Shown: positions 1 through 7,919 of the stretch, one piece after another
Layout: each line of letters starts with the position of its first letter
Numbering within the stretch: position 1 is the stretch's first letter
NCBI RefSeq assembly: GCF_004365705.1
Contig: NZ_SOBN01000001.1
Location: 3,148,001 to 3,212,000 of the forward strand
DNA length: 64,000 bases
Direction of reading: 5' to 3'
Source of the DNA: Streptomyces sp. 846.5
GTDB taxonomy: Bacteria; Actinomycetota; Actinomycetes; Streptomycetales; Streptomycetaceae
The notes under the pieces: generated by a model
Told to the model about the DNA's origin: nothing
Databases searched by the model: none
What the model saw: the letters and a program-made list of their open reading frames with translations, nothing else
Program-made: the position numbers and the translations under genes

Positions 1-286
<286 letters not shown>

Positions 287-509
287 ACGGGGGTGAATCT
301 CCCGGGTCGTGGGGCGTGGTAACCGCCGTCATTGCGCCGACCCTCCCGAGTCGTTCGCGCCACCTGCCGCCGGACCACCTGCCGGGCACCACATGCCACG
401 GCTTACCTCCATGGTACGGGGCCGCGCGCACTGGCGGCGCCCGCCCGGCCGCTGCCGGCCCGAAAGAATGTTCTTTTCAGGGGTACCCCGCAGCTGGGAG
501 GATCCGGGC

Positions 510-1736
510 GTGAATCAGCCTGTGACCGCCGCCACACCGGGGCCCTCGAACCCGGTACGCCGATACAACCGCTTCCTGGCAGGTCTGCCGTTCGGGATCG
601 CGATCGTCGCCGTGCTCGTCCTGAAGGGGAGCACGGGCAGTACCGACGTCGGTGACTCCGATCTGCTGACCACCTGGTTCTGCGCCGGGTTGGGAGGGTT
701 GATCGGCATGCAGACGCTGATCGCGGTGCAACTGCTGCTGGGCCGGCTCGGCGGCATGGCACCCACGACGGTGTTCGTCGGCGCGGCCGGCCGTCGGCTG
801 GGCTCGACCAGGATCGGCGGTGTCGACGTGGACTTCCGGGCCGTGCCGCTCCTTCCGGTGTCCGGCTGCATGGTCGTCGTGGACACCCCCGCAGCCAGGG
901 TGCGGCTCTGGTTGGGGCAGGCGCTCGGCACCGGGGTCACCCTGGCTCTCGGCCTGGCACTCCTGTTGCGGGACCCCGGCATGGGAGCGGTCAGCTGGAT
1001 CGGTGCCGGAGTGACCATGATCGCCGCCGGTGTGGCCCTGACCGCGCCCTCCGTCCCCGGGACCCGGGCCTGGTTCCTGTGGCGGATGCCCTTCGACCGC
1101 AAGGGCGGGCTGGCCGACCTCAGCCATGACGCAGCCTCGCTCGCGGCCTCGCGGCGGCTGTTGGGCGGACACCTGGGCGACGCCCGGGCCGCACTGGCCG
1201 GCGCCGCGAGGCCGGATTCGGTGCCGGTGGTCTCGCTGCGGGCCTCGATCGCCCTGGGGCTCGGCGAGTACCGTGACGCCGCGCTGCTGGCCCGGCTGGC
1301 CCTGGAGCGGTCCCGGTCCGTCGCCCAGCGTTCGATGCTGGCCGGGATCCACTCCCGCGCGGCCGCTTACGAGCTGGAGGCCGGAACGCTGCCACCGGAG
1401 GTCGCCCGCCCGGCGATGGAATACGCGCTGACGTTGATCAAGGCCGAGTTCCCGCAGTTGTTGAGGATCGGTGACCTGCCGGCGACGGTCGAGCTGCTGA
1501 ACGGCCGTGCCGCCCAGGCGCTGCCGCTGGCCAGGCGGGCGGTTCGACGGCCCACCGACGTCCAGACCACCGCCTACGGCCTGTGCACGCTGGCCGCCGC
1601 CGAGGCGGTCACCGGCGACCGGGCCGCCGCCACGACCGCCCTGGCCCGGGCCCGGCGGCTGATGCCGGAGCTGGCCAGGATCGCCGTGGTCGAGCAGCGG
1701 CTGGCCGAGCTGGGTCCGGCGGCGCCGGTGGGGTGA
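510..1736 (+). CDS. Integral membrane protein with C-terminal helical (TPR-like) half, function unknown
   Basis: I chose the GTG at 510 because a GGGAGG ribosome-binding site ends about 10 bases upstream; reading further upstream gives low-quality sequence. The 408-aa product has about four hydrophobic segments in its first ~190 residues (for example around FGIAIVAVLVL and GVTLALGLALLL). A soluble, alanine- and arginine-rich helical region follows, with repeated A-L-x-L-G-x-Y/D-x-x-A patterns like tetratricopeptide hairpins. No catalytic motif is visible. It stands alone between typA and a convergent peptide-binding protein. A role as a membrane-anchored scaffold would be a guess from architecture only. 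Confidence 0.75.
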   Translation: MNQPVTAATPGPSNPVRRYNRFLAGLPFGIAIVAVLVLKGSTGSTDVGDSDLLTTWFCAGLGGLIGMQTLIAVQLLLGRLGGMAPTTVFVGAAGRRLGSTRIGGVDVDFRAVPLLPVSGCMVVVDTPAARVRLWLGQALGTGVTLALGLALLLRDPGMGAVSWIGAGVTMIAAGVALTAPSVPGTRAWFLWRMPFDRKGGLADLSHDAASLAASRRLLGGHLGDARAALAGAARPDSVPVVSLRASIALGLGEYRDAALLARLALERSRSVAQRSMLAGIHSRAAAYELEAGTLPPEVARPAMEYALTLIKAEFPQLLRIGDLPATVELLNGRAAQALPLARRAVRRPTDVQTTAYGLCTLAAAEAVTGDRAAATTALARARRLMPELARIAVVEQRLAELGPAAPVG

Positions 1737-1766
1737 GCCCGATCCGGGGCAGCCTCGACCCGACGG

Positions 1767-3512
1767 TCAGGCCTTGGTGGTGAAGCCCAGGTCCTGGAAG
1801 TGCGGGGCGGTGAATCCGAAGGCGCCGGCGTTGGCGACACCGGTGCGCACCGCGACCAGCTCGGGCCGCTGGAAGAGCGGCAGCGAGGGGGCCTCCTGCC
1901 AGATCCGGGTGTCCGCCTCGGTGGTCAGCGCGGCGGCCGTGCCGGGGTCCAGGGCGGCGGCGGCCTTCGCCAGCAGCCGGTCCACCTCGTCCGTCCCGGT
2001 GGCGGAGAGGTTCTGACCGTTGTTCAGCGACCCGTCGGCCTGGACCGAGGGCTTCGCGTACAGCGGCAGTTCGTCGGCGACCGGGAAGCGGGCGGCCGGC
2101 CAGGAGAACAGCGCCAGGTCGAAGGAGCCCGCGGCGACATGGTCGGCGAAGAAGGAGTCGCCGGCGACGGTCACGGTCTTCAGGGGGACGCCGACCTTGG
2201 CCAGCTGGTCCGTGAGCAGCCGGGCCACCTGGGCGTCCTCGGCGGAGCCGGTGCGGGTGAGCAGGGTGAGGGCGAGCGGGTGGCCGTCCTTGGTACGAAC
2301 GGGTGCGGCGGCGGGCGCGCCGTGTGCCGCGTCGCCGGCCGGCGACGGGCCGAGGTGCCAGCCGGCGGCGTCCAGATGGCGGGTGGCGTTGTCGGCGCCG
2401 GGGGCCAGCGCGGAGCTGTCGTCCTCGTAGCCGTGCTGGTCGGCCATGACCAGGTGGTTGCCGAGCGGCAGGACGGGCAGGCCGAGCGGCCTGAGGACGG
2501 CGTCGGCGATCGCCGTGCGGTCGACGGCCTGGGCGACCGCCCGGCGCAGGTCGGGGTCGGCCAGCGGGCCGCTGCCGCCGTTCAGGGCGAGCTGCAGGAA
2601 GGCGGGGGCCGACGCGCGGTGCAGGACCGTGCCCGGGACCGCCGCGGCCTGGCCGACCGGGGTGCCGTCCTCGACCGCGCGGCTGAGGTCGGCGATGTCC
2701 AGCTTTCCGGCCCGCAGGGCGGCGAGCCGGGTGTCCGGGGCCGCCGGGGTGAAGGCGATGGCGTCGAGCTTCGCCGGCGTGCCCCACCAGTGCGGATTGC
2801 GGACGGCGGTGACGGCGCCGCCCTGCAGCTGCTTCAGGTCCTTCAGGCCGCTGAGCGTGAAGGGGCCCGCGTCGGCGGCGAGCCGGGTGCGCGAACCGTC
2901 GTTGAAGGCCTCGGCGGTGCCGGTCGCCGCGGCCGGGTAGAGCGGGGTGAACAGGCCCTTCCAGGCCGCGTACGGCTTGGCGAAGACCACCTTGACGTCA
3001 TGCGGTCCGGCGCCCTGGCCGACCGAGGCGATGCTGTCGTAGCCGTCGGTGCGGGCGGTCCAGTAGGCCGAGCTCCCGCCGTTCAGGGCCTGCCACTGGG
3101 CGGCGAAGTCGGCCGCCGAGAGCGGCTTGCCGTCACTCCAGACCGCCTGCGGATTGAGATGGTAGACGACGGTCTGCGGCTGCTGGGAGGTCTGCTCGAC
3201 GCCGGTGAGGTAGTCCGGGTCGGGGGTGGCGTCGGCGTGCTGGTCCAGGGTGAACAGGGTCGGCAGTACGGCCTCGGCCAGCAGGGCGGTGTCCGCGGTG
3301 GCGTCGGCCTGGAAGGTGTTCAGGGTGGTCGGCGCGGCGTCCAGGGCCCAGCGCAGGGTGCCTCCGGCAGTCACCTTGGCGCGGTCGGCGGAGGACAGGT
3401 CCGAGGCCTTGGGCGCGGGGCCGCCGCCGGAGCAGGCTGCAAGGACGACGCCCAGGGCGGCGGCGCCGACGACGGCGAGGGTCCCGTACGGGCGGGGGTG
3501 GGGCTGGGGCAC
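1767..3512 (-). CDS. ABC-transporter peptide/solute-binding lipoprotein, family 5 (DppA/OppA-like)
   Basis: The protein has a lipoprotein signal peptide ending in the lipobox LAAC followed by SGGG. It then shows the family 5 extracellular solute-binding fold: the phrase LRWALDAAPTTLNTF, the conserved YHLNPQAVWSDGKPL strand, and the C-terminal FDLALFSWPA region. Length (~581 aa) is typical of oligopeptide/dipeptide-binding proteins. The GTG at 3512 is preferred over the GTG at 3542 because GGAGG lies five bases before it and the extra N-terminal residues look untranslated. No permease or ATPase genes are adjacent, so this is an orphan binding protein. Peptide specificity is inferred from the family alone. 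Confidence 0.87.
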   Translation of the reverse strand: MPQPHPRPYGTLAVVGAAALGVVLAACSGGGPAPKASDLSSADRAKVTAGGTLRWALDAAPTTLNTFQADATADTALLAEAVLPTLFTLDQHADATPDPDYLTGVEQTSQQPQTVVYHLNPQAVWSDGKPLSAADFAAQWQALNGGSSAYWTARTDGYDSIASVGQGAGPHDVKVVFAKPYAAWKGLFTPLYPAAATGTAEAFNDGSRTRLAADAGPFTLSGLKDLKQLQGGAVTAVRNPHWWGTPAKLDAIAFTPAAPDTRLAALRAGKLDIADLSRAVEDGTPVGQAAAVPGTVLHRASAPAFLQLALNGGSGPLADPDLRRAVAQAVDRTAIADAVLRPLGLPVLPLGNHLVMADQHGYEDDSSALAPGADNATRHLDAAGWHLGPSPAGDAAHGAPAAAPVRTKDGHPLALTLLTRTGSAEDAQVARLLTDQLAKVGVPLKTVTVAGDSFFADHVAAGSFDLALFSWPAARFPVADELPLYAKPSVQADGSLNNGQNLSATGTDEVDRLLAKAAAALDPGTAAALTTEADTRIWQEAPSLPLFQRPELVAVRTGVANAGAFGFTAPHFQDLGFTTKA

Positions 3513-3796
3513 TGGGACCTCCGCGCGTGTGCATATTGGCACATCTCATGGCTTTTCTGACGTTCCGCCCCCTACTGAAGAGCAAACGCCGCAGTCAGCC
3601 CCTCCGACACGGCTACGGGGAGACGAACGGTCACCCGTTCGGGGCAGCGGCCGCAGTGCGCGCCCGGCGTGCAGCGGAGGGCCGCGACCAGGAATTCCCG
3701 CCAATCCCGGGTCAATCCCGTTCAAGGTCTTCCCAGCGGCCCGTGATCGGAGCCACACTCGCTTGCGCACAACTGACTGACGAAACATCAGAAACC

Positions 3797-3820
3797 TTGA
3801 TCAGCCCAAGGCTTGATCAA
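3797..3820. promoter_or_regulatory. Inverted repeat upstream of the sdh operon (candidate operator)
   Basis: TTGATCA-GCC, a CAA centre and GGC-T-TGATCAA form a near-perfect inverted repeat with one bulged base. Its right end lies 28 bases before the first gene of the operon. This is the most symmetric element in a ~300-base divergent region and is well placed to bind a dimeric repressor or to form a leader hairpin. No regulator can be assigned from sequence. Confidence 0.5.
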
Positions 3821-3847
3821 ACAGGGAAGTGCGGAGGTGGCTCTGCC

Positions 3848-4165
3848 ATGCCCCCAGCCATGCCGTCGACGACCGTCGGAGCGCTGGCCGAGGCCAGCCG
3901 CTGCCTGGAGGAACTCGACCGGGCTCTCAGCGACTCCCGGCTGCGACTCGGCGGCGGACTCGACGTCCGCCGGGTCCGCACCGACCTGGTGCACCTGCGC
4001 GAGAGCCTCGCCCTGCTGACCGCCGTGGTCGCCGACGGCGCCGCAGCCGCACCGGGGTCGCCGCGCATTCCGCGGCCCGGCGTCGTGGAGGTACCGGACA
4101 CGCCGTACGACCCGGCGATGTGGCGCGACGCCGACGACGAGGGCATCGGCTGCCGCCACCGCTGA
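3848..4165 (+). CDS. Small protein leading the sdh operon, function unknown
   Basis: A 105-aa, mostly helical, soluble protein. The ATG at 3848 has GGAGG ten bases upstream. The first ~60 residues read as two amphipathic helices (ALAEASRCLEELDRALSD and VRTDLVHLRESLALLTAVV). A proline-rich linker and an acidic tail ending near MWRDADDEGIG follow. It sits 42 bases before the membrane subunit gene, so it is probably cotranscribed with it. Small extra genes near sdh1 operons occur in other actinobacteria, so an accessory or assembly role is possible, but I recognise no named family. Confidence 0.68.
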   Translation: MPPAMPSTTVGALAEASRCLEELDRALSDSRLRLGGGLDVRRVRTDLVHLRESLALLTAVVADGAAAAPGSPRIPRPGVVEVPDTPYDPAMWRDADDEGIGCRHR

Positions 4166-4207
4166 ACCGGGCTCCCGCCGCCCGACATACTGGAGGAAGA
4201 AACCCGC

Positions 4208-5083
4208 GTGACCACCGAGATCCGGCCCCCGCAGCAGCCGGGAGAACCGCAGAGCGCAGCAGCACCGTCAGGCCCGGTACCGGCAGCGGGACGGGGAGTG
4301 CACACCCCCGGGCGGGCCGCCATCGCCGCCCGCCATCTGCGCACCGACCGGTGGTGGGCCTCCCCGGCCCTCACCGGTTTCGGCCTGCTGGTCTTCATCG
4401 GCTACTCCACCTGGCGGGCCTTCTTCGGGCTGCACACCGCCTATGCGGCCCCCTATGTGTCGCCCTTCTACTCGCCCTGCCTGGCCGCCAACTGCCCGGC
4501 CATGAAGTCCGGCGCCGACTGGGCGCTGTTCGGCAGCTGGTGGCAGCTCTCCCCCGCGCTGATCGTGCTGATCTTCCCGCTGGGCTTCCGGCTGACCTGC
4601 TACTACTACCGCAAGGCCTACTACCGCGCGTTCTGGTCCTCACCGCCCGCCTGCGCGGTAGCCGAACCGCACGCCTCGTACAGCGGCGAGACCCGCTTCC
4701 CGCTGATCCTGCAGAACATCCACCGCTACTTCTTCTACTTCGCCATCGTGGTCGCCGGCATCCTGAGCTACGACGCGGTGCTGGCCTGGCGCGACCCGGC
4801 CGGGCAGTGGGGGCACGCCGGGATCGGCACTCTGGTGCTGCTCGCCAACATCGTGCTGATCTGGGCCTACACCCTCTCCTGCCACTCCTGCCGGCACATC
4901 GTCGGCGGACGGCTGCGGCACTTCTCCAAGCACCCGGTCCGCTACCGGATGTGGAACCTGGTGGGGAAGCTGAACGCCCGTCACATGCAGCTCGCCTGGG
5001 CCTCGCTGATCAGCGTCGGGGTCGCCGACCTGTACGTCTACCTGCTCGCCAGCGGTGCCTTCACCGACCCGCGCCTCTTCTAA
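4208..5083 (+). CDS. sdhC: Succinate dehydrogenase (Sdh1-type) membrane anchor subunit
   Basis: A 291-aa membrane protein with about five hydrophobic segments and conserved histidines and cysteines: HRYFFYF near residue 172, CHSCRH at 225-230 and NARHMQLAW near 255. Its length and motifs match the large single-chain anchor of actinobacterial Sdh1 (the Rv0249c type) rather than the short SdhC/SdhD pair of canonical complex II. The mycobacterial Sdh1 structure has been reported to hold a membrane-embedded Rieske-type 2Fe-2S cluster; the CHSCRH motif is a plausible ligand source here, which is inference. The gene lies 15 bases before sdhA. The N-terminal ~40 residues are a flexible proline/alanine-rich stretch. 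Confidence 0.85.
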   Translation: MTTEIRPPQQPGEPQSAAAPSGPVPAAGRGVHTPGRAAIAARHLRTDRWWASPALTGFGLLVFIGYSTWRAFFGLHTAYAAPYVSPFYSPCLAANCPAMKSGADWALFGSWWQLSPALIVLIFPLGFRLTCYYYRKAYYRAFWSSPPACAVAEPHASYSGETRFPLILQNIHRYFFYFAIVVAGILSYDAVLAWRDPAGQWGHAGIGTLVLLANIVLIWAYTLSCHSCRHIVGGRLRHFSKHPVRYRMWNLVGKLNARHMQLAWASLISVGVADLYVYLLASGAFTDPRLF

Positions 5084-5098
5084 GGGATAACGACACAC

Positions 5099-7080
5099 AT
5101 GACCGAGGTGGAGCGCCACACGTACGACGTGGTCGTGGTCGGAGCCGGGGGCGCCGGGCTCCGTGCCGCGATCGAGGCCCGCGAGCAGGGGATGCGGACG
5201 GCGATCATCTGCAAGTCGCTGTTCGGCAAGGCCCATACCGTGATGGCCGAGGGCGGCATCGCCGCCAGCATGGGCAACGTCAACTCCGACGACAACTGGC
5301 AGACGCACTTCCGCGACACCATGCGCGGCGGAAAGTTCCTGAACCACTGGCGGATGGCCGAGCTGCACGCCCAGGAGGCCCCGGACCGGGTCTGGGAGCT
5401 GGAGACCTGGGGCGCGCTGTTCGACCGCACCAAGGACGGCCGGATCTCCCAGCGCAACTTCGGCGGCCACGAGTACCCCGGCTGGCGCACGTCGGCGACC
5501 GGACCGGGCTCGAACTGATCCGCACCCTGCAGCAGAAGGTGGTCTCGCTGCAGCAGGAGGATTTCAAGGAGTACGGCGACTACGAGGCCCGGATCCGGGT
5601 CTTCCAGGAGTACACCGTCACCAGGGTGCTCAAGGGCCGCAGTGCCCGCGGCGAGGACCGGGTCAGTGGGATCTTCGGCTACCAGCGCGAGTCCGGCCGC
5701 TTCTTCACCGTCGAGGCGCCGGCGGTGGTGCTGGCCACCGGCGGCATCGGCAAGTCCTTCAAGGTGACCTCCAACTCCTGGGAGTACACCGGGGACGGCC
5801 ACGCCCTGGCGCTGCTGGCCGGGGCGACCCTGGTGAACATGGAGTTCGTCCAGTTCCATCCCACCGGGATGGTCTGGCCGCCGTCGGTGAAGGGCATCCT
5901 GGTCACCGAGTCGGTCCGGGGCGACGGCGGGGTGCTGCGCAACAGCGAGGGCAAGCGCTTCATGTTCGACTACATCCCCGACGTCTTCCGGGAGAAGTAC
6001 GCGGAGACCGAGGCCGAGGGCGACCGCTGGTACGCCGACCAGACCAACAACCGCCGCCCCCCGGAGCTGCTGCCCAGGGACGAGGTGGCCCGCGCCATCA
6101 ACTCCGAGGTCAAGGCCGGTCGCGGCACCCCGCACGGCGGGGTCTACCTGGACGTCTCCACCCGGCTCCCGGCCGAGGAGATCCGGCGCCGGCTGCCGTC
6201 GATGCACCACCAGTTCAAGGAACTGGCGGACGTCGACATCACCGCCGAGCCGATGGAGGTCGGGCCGACCTGCCACTACGTCATGGGCGGGGTCGAGGTC
6301 GACCCGGACACGGCGGCCGCGTCGGTGCCCGGGCTCTACGCGGCCGGCGAGGTGGCCGGCGGGATGCACGGCTCCAACCGGCTGGGCGGCAACTCGCTGT
6401 CCGACCTGCTGGTCTTCGGCCGCCGGGCCGGTCTGCACGCCTCGCTGTACGCGGCGGCGCTGGCGGAACGGCCCGAGCTGGACGAGGAGCAGATCACCGC
6501 GGCGGCCGCCGAGGCGCTCAACCCCTTCGAGGGAGCGGTGACCGACGGCCCGTCGGAGAACCCGTACACCGTGCACCAGGAGCTCCAGCAGACCATGAAC
6601 GACCTGGTCGGCATCATCCGCCGGGAGGCGGAGGTGGCGGAGGCCCTGCAGCGGCTGGTCGGGCTGCGGGAGCGGGCCGAGCGGGCGGTCGTCGAGGGCC
6701 ACCGGCAGTTCAACCCCGGCTGGCACCTCGCCCTGGACCTGCGCAACATGCTGCTGGTCTCCGAGTGCGTCGCCCGGGCGGCCCTGGAGCGCACCGAGAG
6801 CAGGGGCGGGCACACCCGCGAGGACCACCCGGAGATGGACAGCGCCTGGCGCAAGGTCAACCTGATCTGCTCGCTGGCGGAGAAGGGCGGCTCGGACGGG
6901 CAGATCGCCCTGGTGCACAAGGACAATCCGCCGATCAGGCCGGACCTGCTGGCGCTGTTCGAGACCTCGGAGCTGAAGAAGTACCTGACCGAGGGCGAGC
7001 TGCCCTCGGTTCAGATCCCGGAGCAGCGCAGTGCTGGACAGGACGCGGACGCCGACGTGACGGACGGAGCCGAGCAGTGA
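5099..7080 (+). pseudogene. sdhA: Succinate dehydrogenase flavoprotein subunit with an apparent one-base frameshift
   Basis: The reading frame opens at ATG 5099 with the FAD dinucleotide-binding motif VVVGAGGAGLRAAIEA and the KAHTVMAEGGIAAS motif, whose His46 is the expected covalent FAD attachment residue. It then hits a stop at 5516-5518. The normal protein continues in another frame from about 5480: residues RLAHVGDRTGLELIRTLQQK, then FVQFHPTGM, and HGSNRLGGNSLSDLLVFGRR near the active site, to the stop at 7080. Adding one C to the run CCCC at 5476-5479 restores a ~660-aa protein with all SdhA/FrdA landmarks. Either the gene is broken or, more likely, the homopolymer was miscalled. It lies between sdhC and sdhB. 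Confidence 0.88.
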
Positions 7081-7841
7081 GCTACCAGGCCAACTTCCGT
7101 GTGTGGCGCGGCGATTCCTCGGGCGGCGGCCTGGAGCCGTACCAGGTGGAGGTCAACGAGGGCGAGGTGGTGCTGGACATCGTGCACCGGCTCCAGGCCA
7201 CCCAGGCCCCCGACCTCGCGGTCCGCTGGAACTGCAAGGCGGGCAAGTGCGGGTCCTGCAGCGCCGAGGTCAACGGGCGGCCCCGGCTGCTGTGCATGAC
7301 CCGGATGTCCACGCTGCCGGCGGACGAGCCGGTCACCATCACCCCGATGCGGACCTTCCCGGTGCTGCGGGACCTGGTGACGGACGTGTCCTTCAACTAC
7401 ACCAAGGCGCGGGAGGTGCCGTCCTTTGTCCCGCCGGCGGAGCTGAAGCCGGGTGAGTACCGGATGCAGCAGGAGGATGTGAACCGGTCGCAGGAGTTCC
7501 GCAAGTGCATCGAGTGCTTCCTCTGCCAGAACACCTGCCATGTGGTCCGCGACCACGAGGAGAACAAGACGGCCTTCTCCGGTCCGCGGTTTCTCATGCG
7601 CGTGGCAGAGCTGGACATGCATCCGCTGGACGCTGCCGCGGAGGGTGGGCTGGACCGGAAGCGGTCGGCGCAGGAGGAGCACGGGCTGGGGATGTGCAAC
7701 ATCACCAAGTGCTGTACGGAGGTGTGCCCTGAGCACATCAAGATTACGGACAATGCGCTCATTCCGTTGAAGGAGCGAGCCGTGGACCGGAAGTACGATC
7801 CGTTGGTCTGGTTGGGGTCAAAGATCTCGCGACGTCGGTAA
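7077..7841 (+). CDS. sdhB: Succinate dehydrogenase iron-sulfur subunit
   Basis: The GTG at 7077 overlaps the sdhA stop as GTGA, with GGAG seven bases upstream, which indicates translational coupling. The 254-aa product has the 2Fe-2S ligand set CKAGKCGSC plus LLC near residues 52-75, the 4Fe-4S set CIECFLCQNTC near 143-153 and the 3Fe-4S region CNITKCCTEVCP near 205-216. All cluster ligands appear intact. This subunit passes electrons from the flavoprotein to the membrane anchor and its quinone site. Spacing and order (sdhC-sdhA-sdhB) match the Sdh1 operon type. Confidence 0.93.
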   Translation: MSYQANFRVWRGDSSGGGLEPYQVEVNEGEVVLDIVHRLQATQAPDLAVRWNCKAGKCGSCSAEVNGRPRLLCMTRMSTLPADEPVTITPMRTFPVLRDLVTDVSFNYTKAREVPSFVPPAELKPGEYRMQQEDVNRSQEFRKCIECFLCQNTCHVVRDHEENKTAFSGPRFLMRVAELDMHPLDAAAEGGLDRKRSAQEEHGLGMCNITKCCTEVCPEHIKITDNALIPLKERAVDRKYDPLVWLGSKISRRR

Positions 7842-7847
7842 GGGGTT

Positions 7848-7919
7848 GGGGAACTGCAGCGAGTACGCGTTGAGCGTGGTTGGTGTTCGCGCAGTTCCCC
7901 GCGCCCCTATCGGGGCGCG
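7848..7919. terminator. Convergent bidirectional terminator with a recurrent intergenic repeat
   Basis: Two nested hairpins lie between the convergent sdhB and phosphatase genes. GGGGAACTGC (7848-7857) pairs with GCAGTTCCCC (7891-7900). CGCGCCCC (7900-7907) pairs with GGGGCGCG (7912-7919) around a four-base loop. The second hairpin overlaps the stop codon of the phosphatase gene. The stretch GCGCAGTTCCCCGCGCCCCT occurs again at 25242. Confidence 0.75.

Noticed and set aside
1800-3560. 586-aa plus-strand frame opposite the peptide-binding gene
   Set aside because: Gly/Val/Arg/Gln-rich shadow of a clear family 5 binding protein; high GC keeps many antisense frames open.
3829-5480. Upstream ~550 codons of a 1083-aa frame ending with SdhA sequence
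   Set aside because: Only the part after ~5480 is real; the earlier part is arginine/proline-rich out-of-frame reading of the small gene, sdhC and early sdhA.
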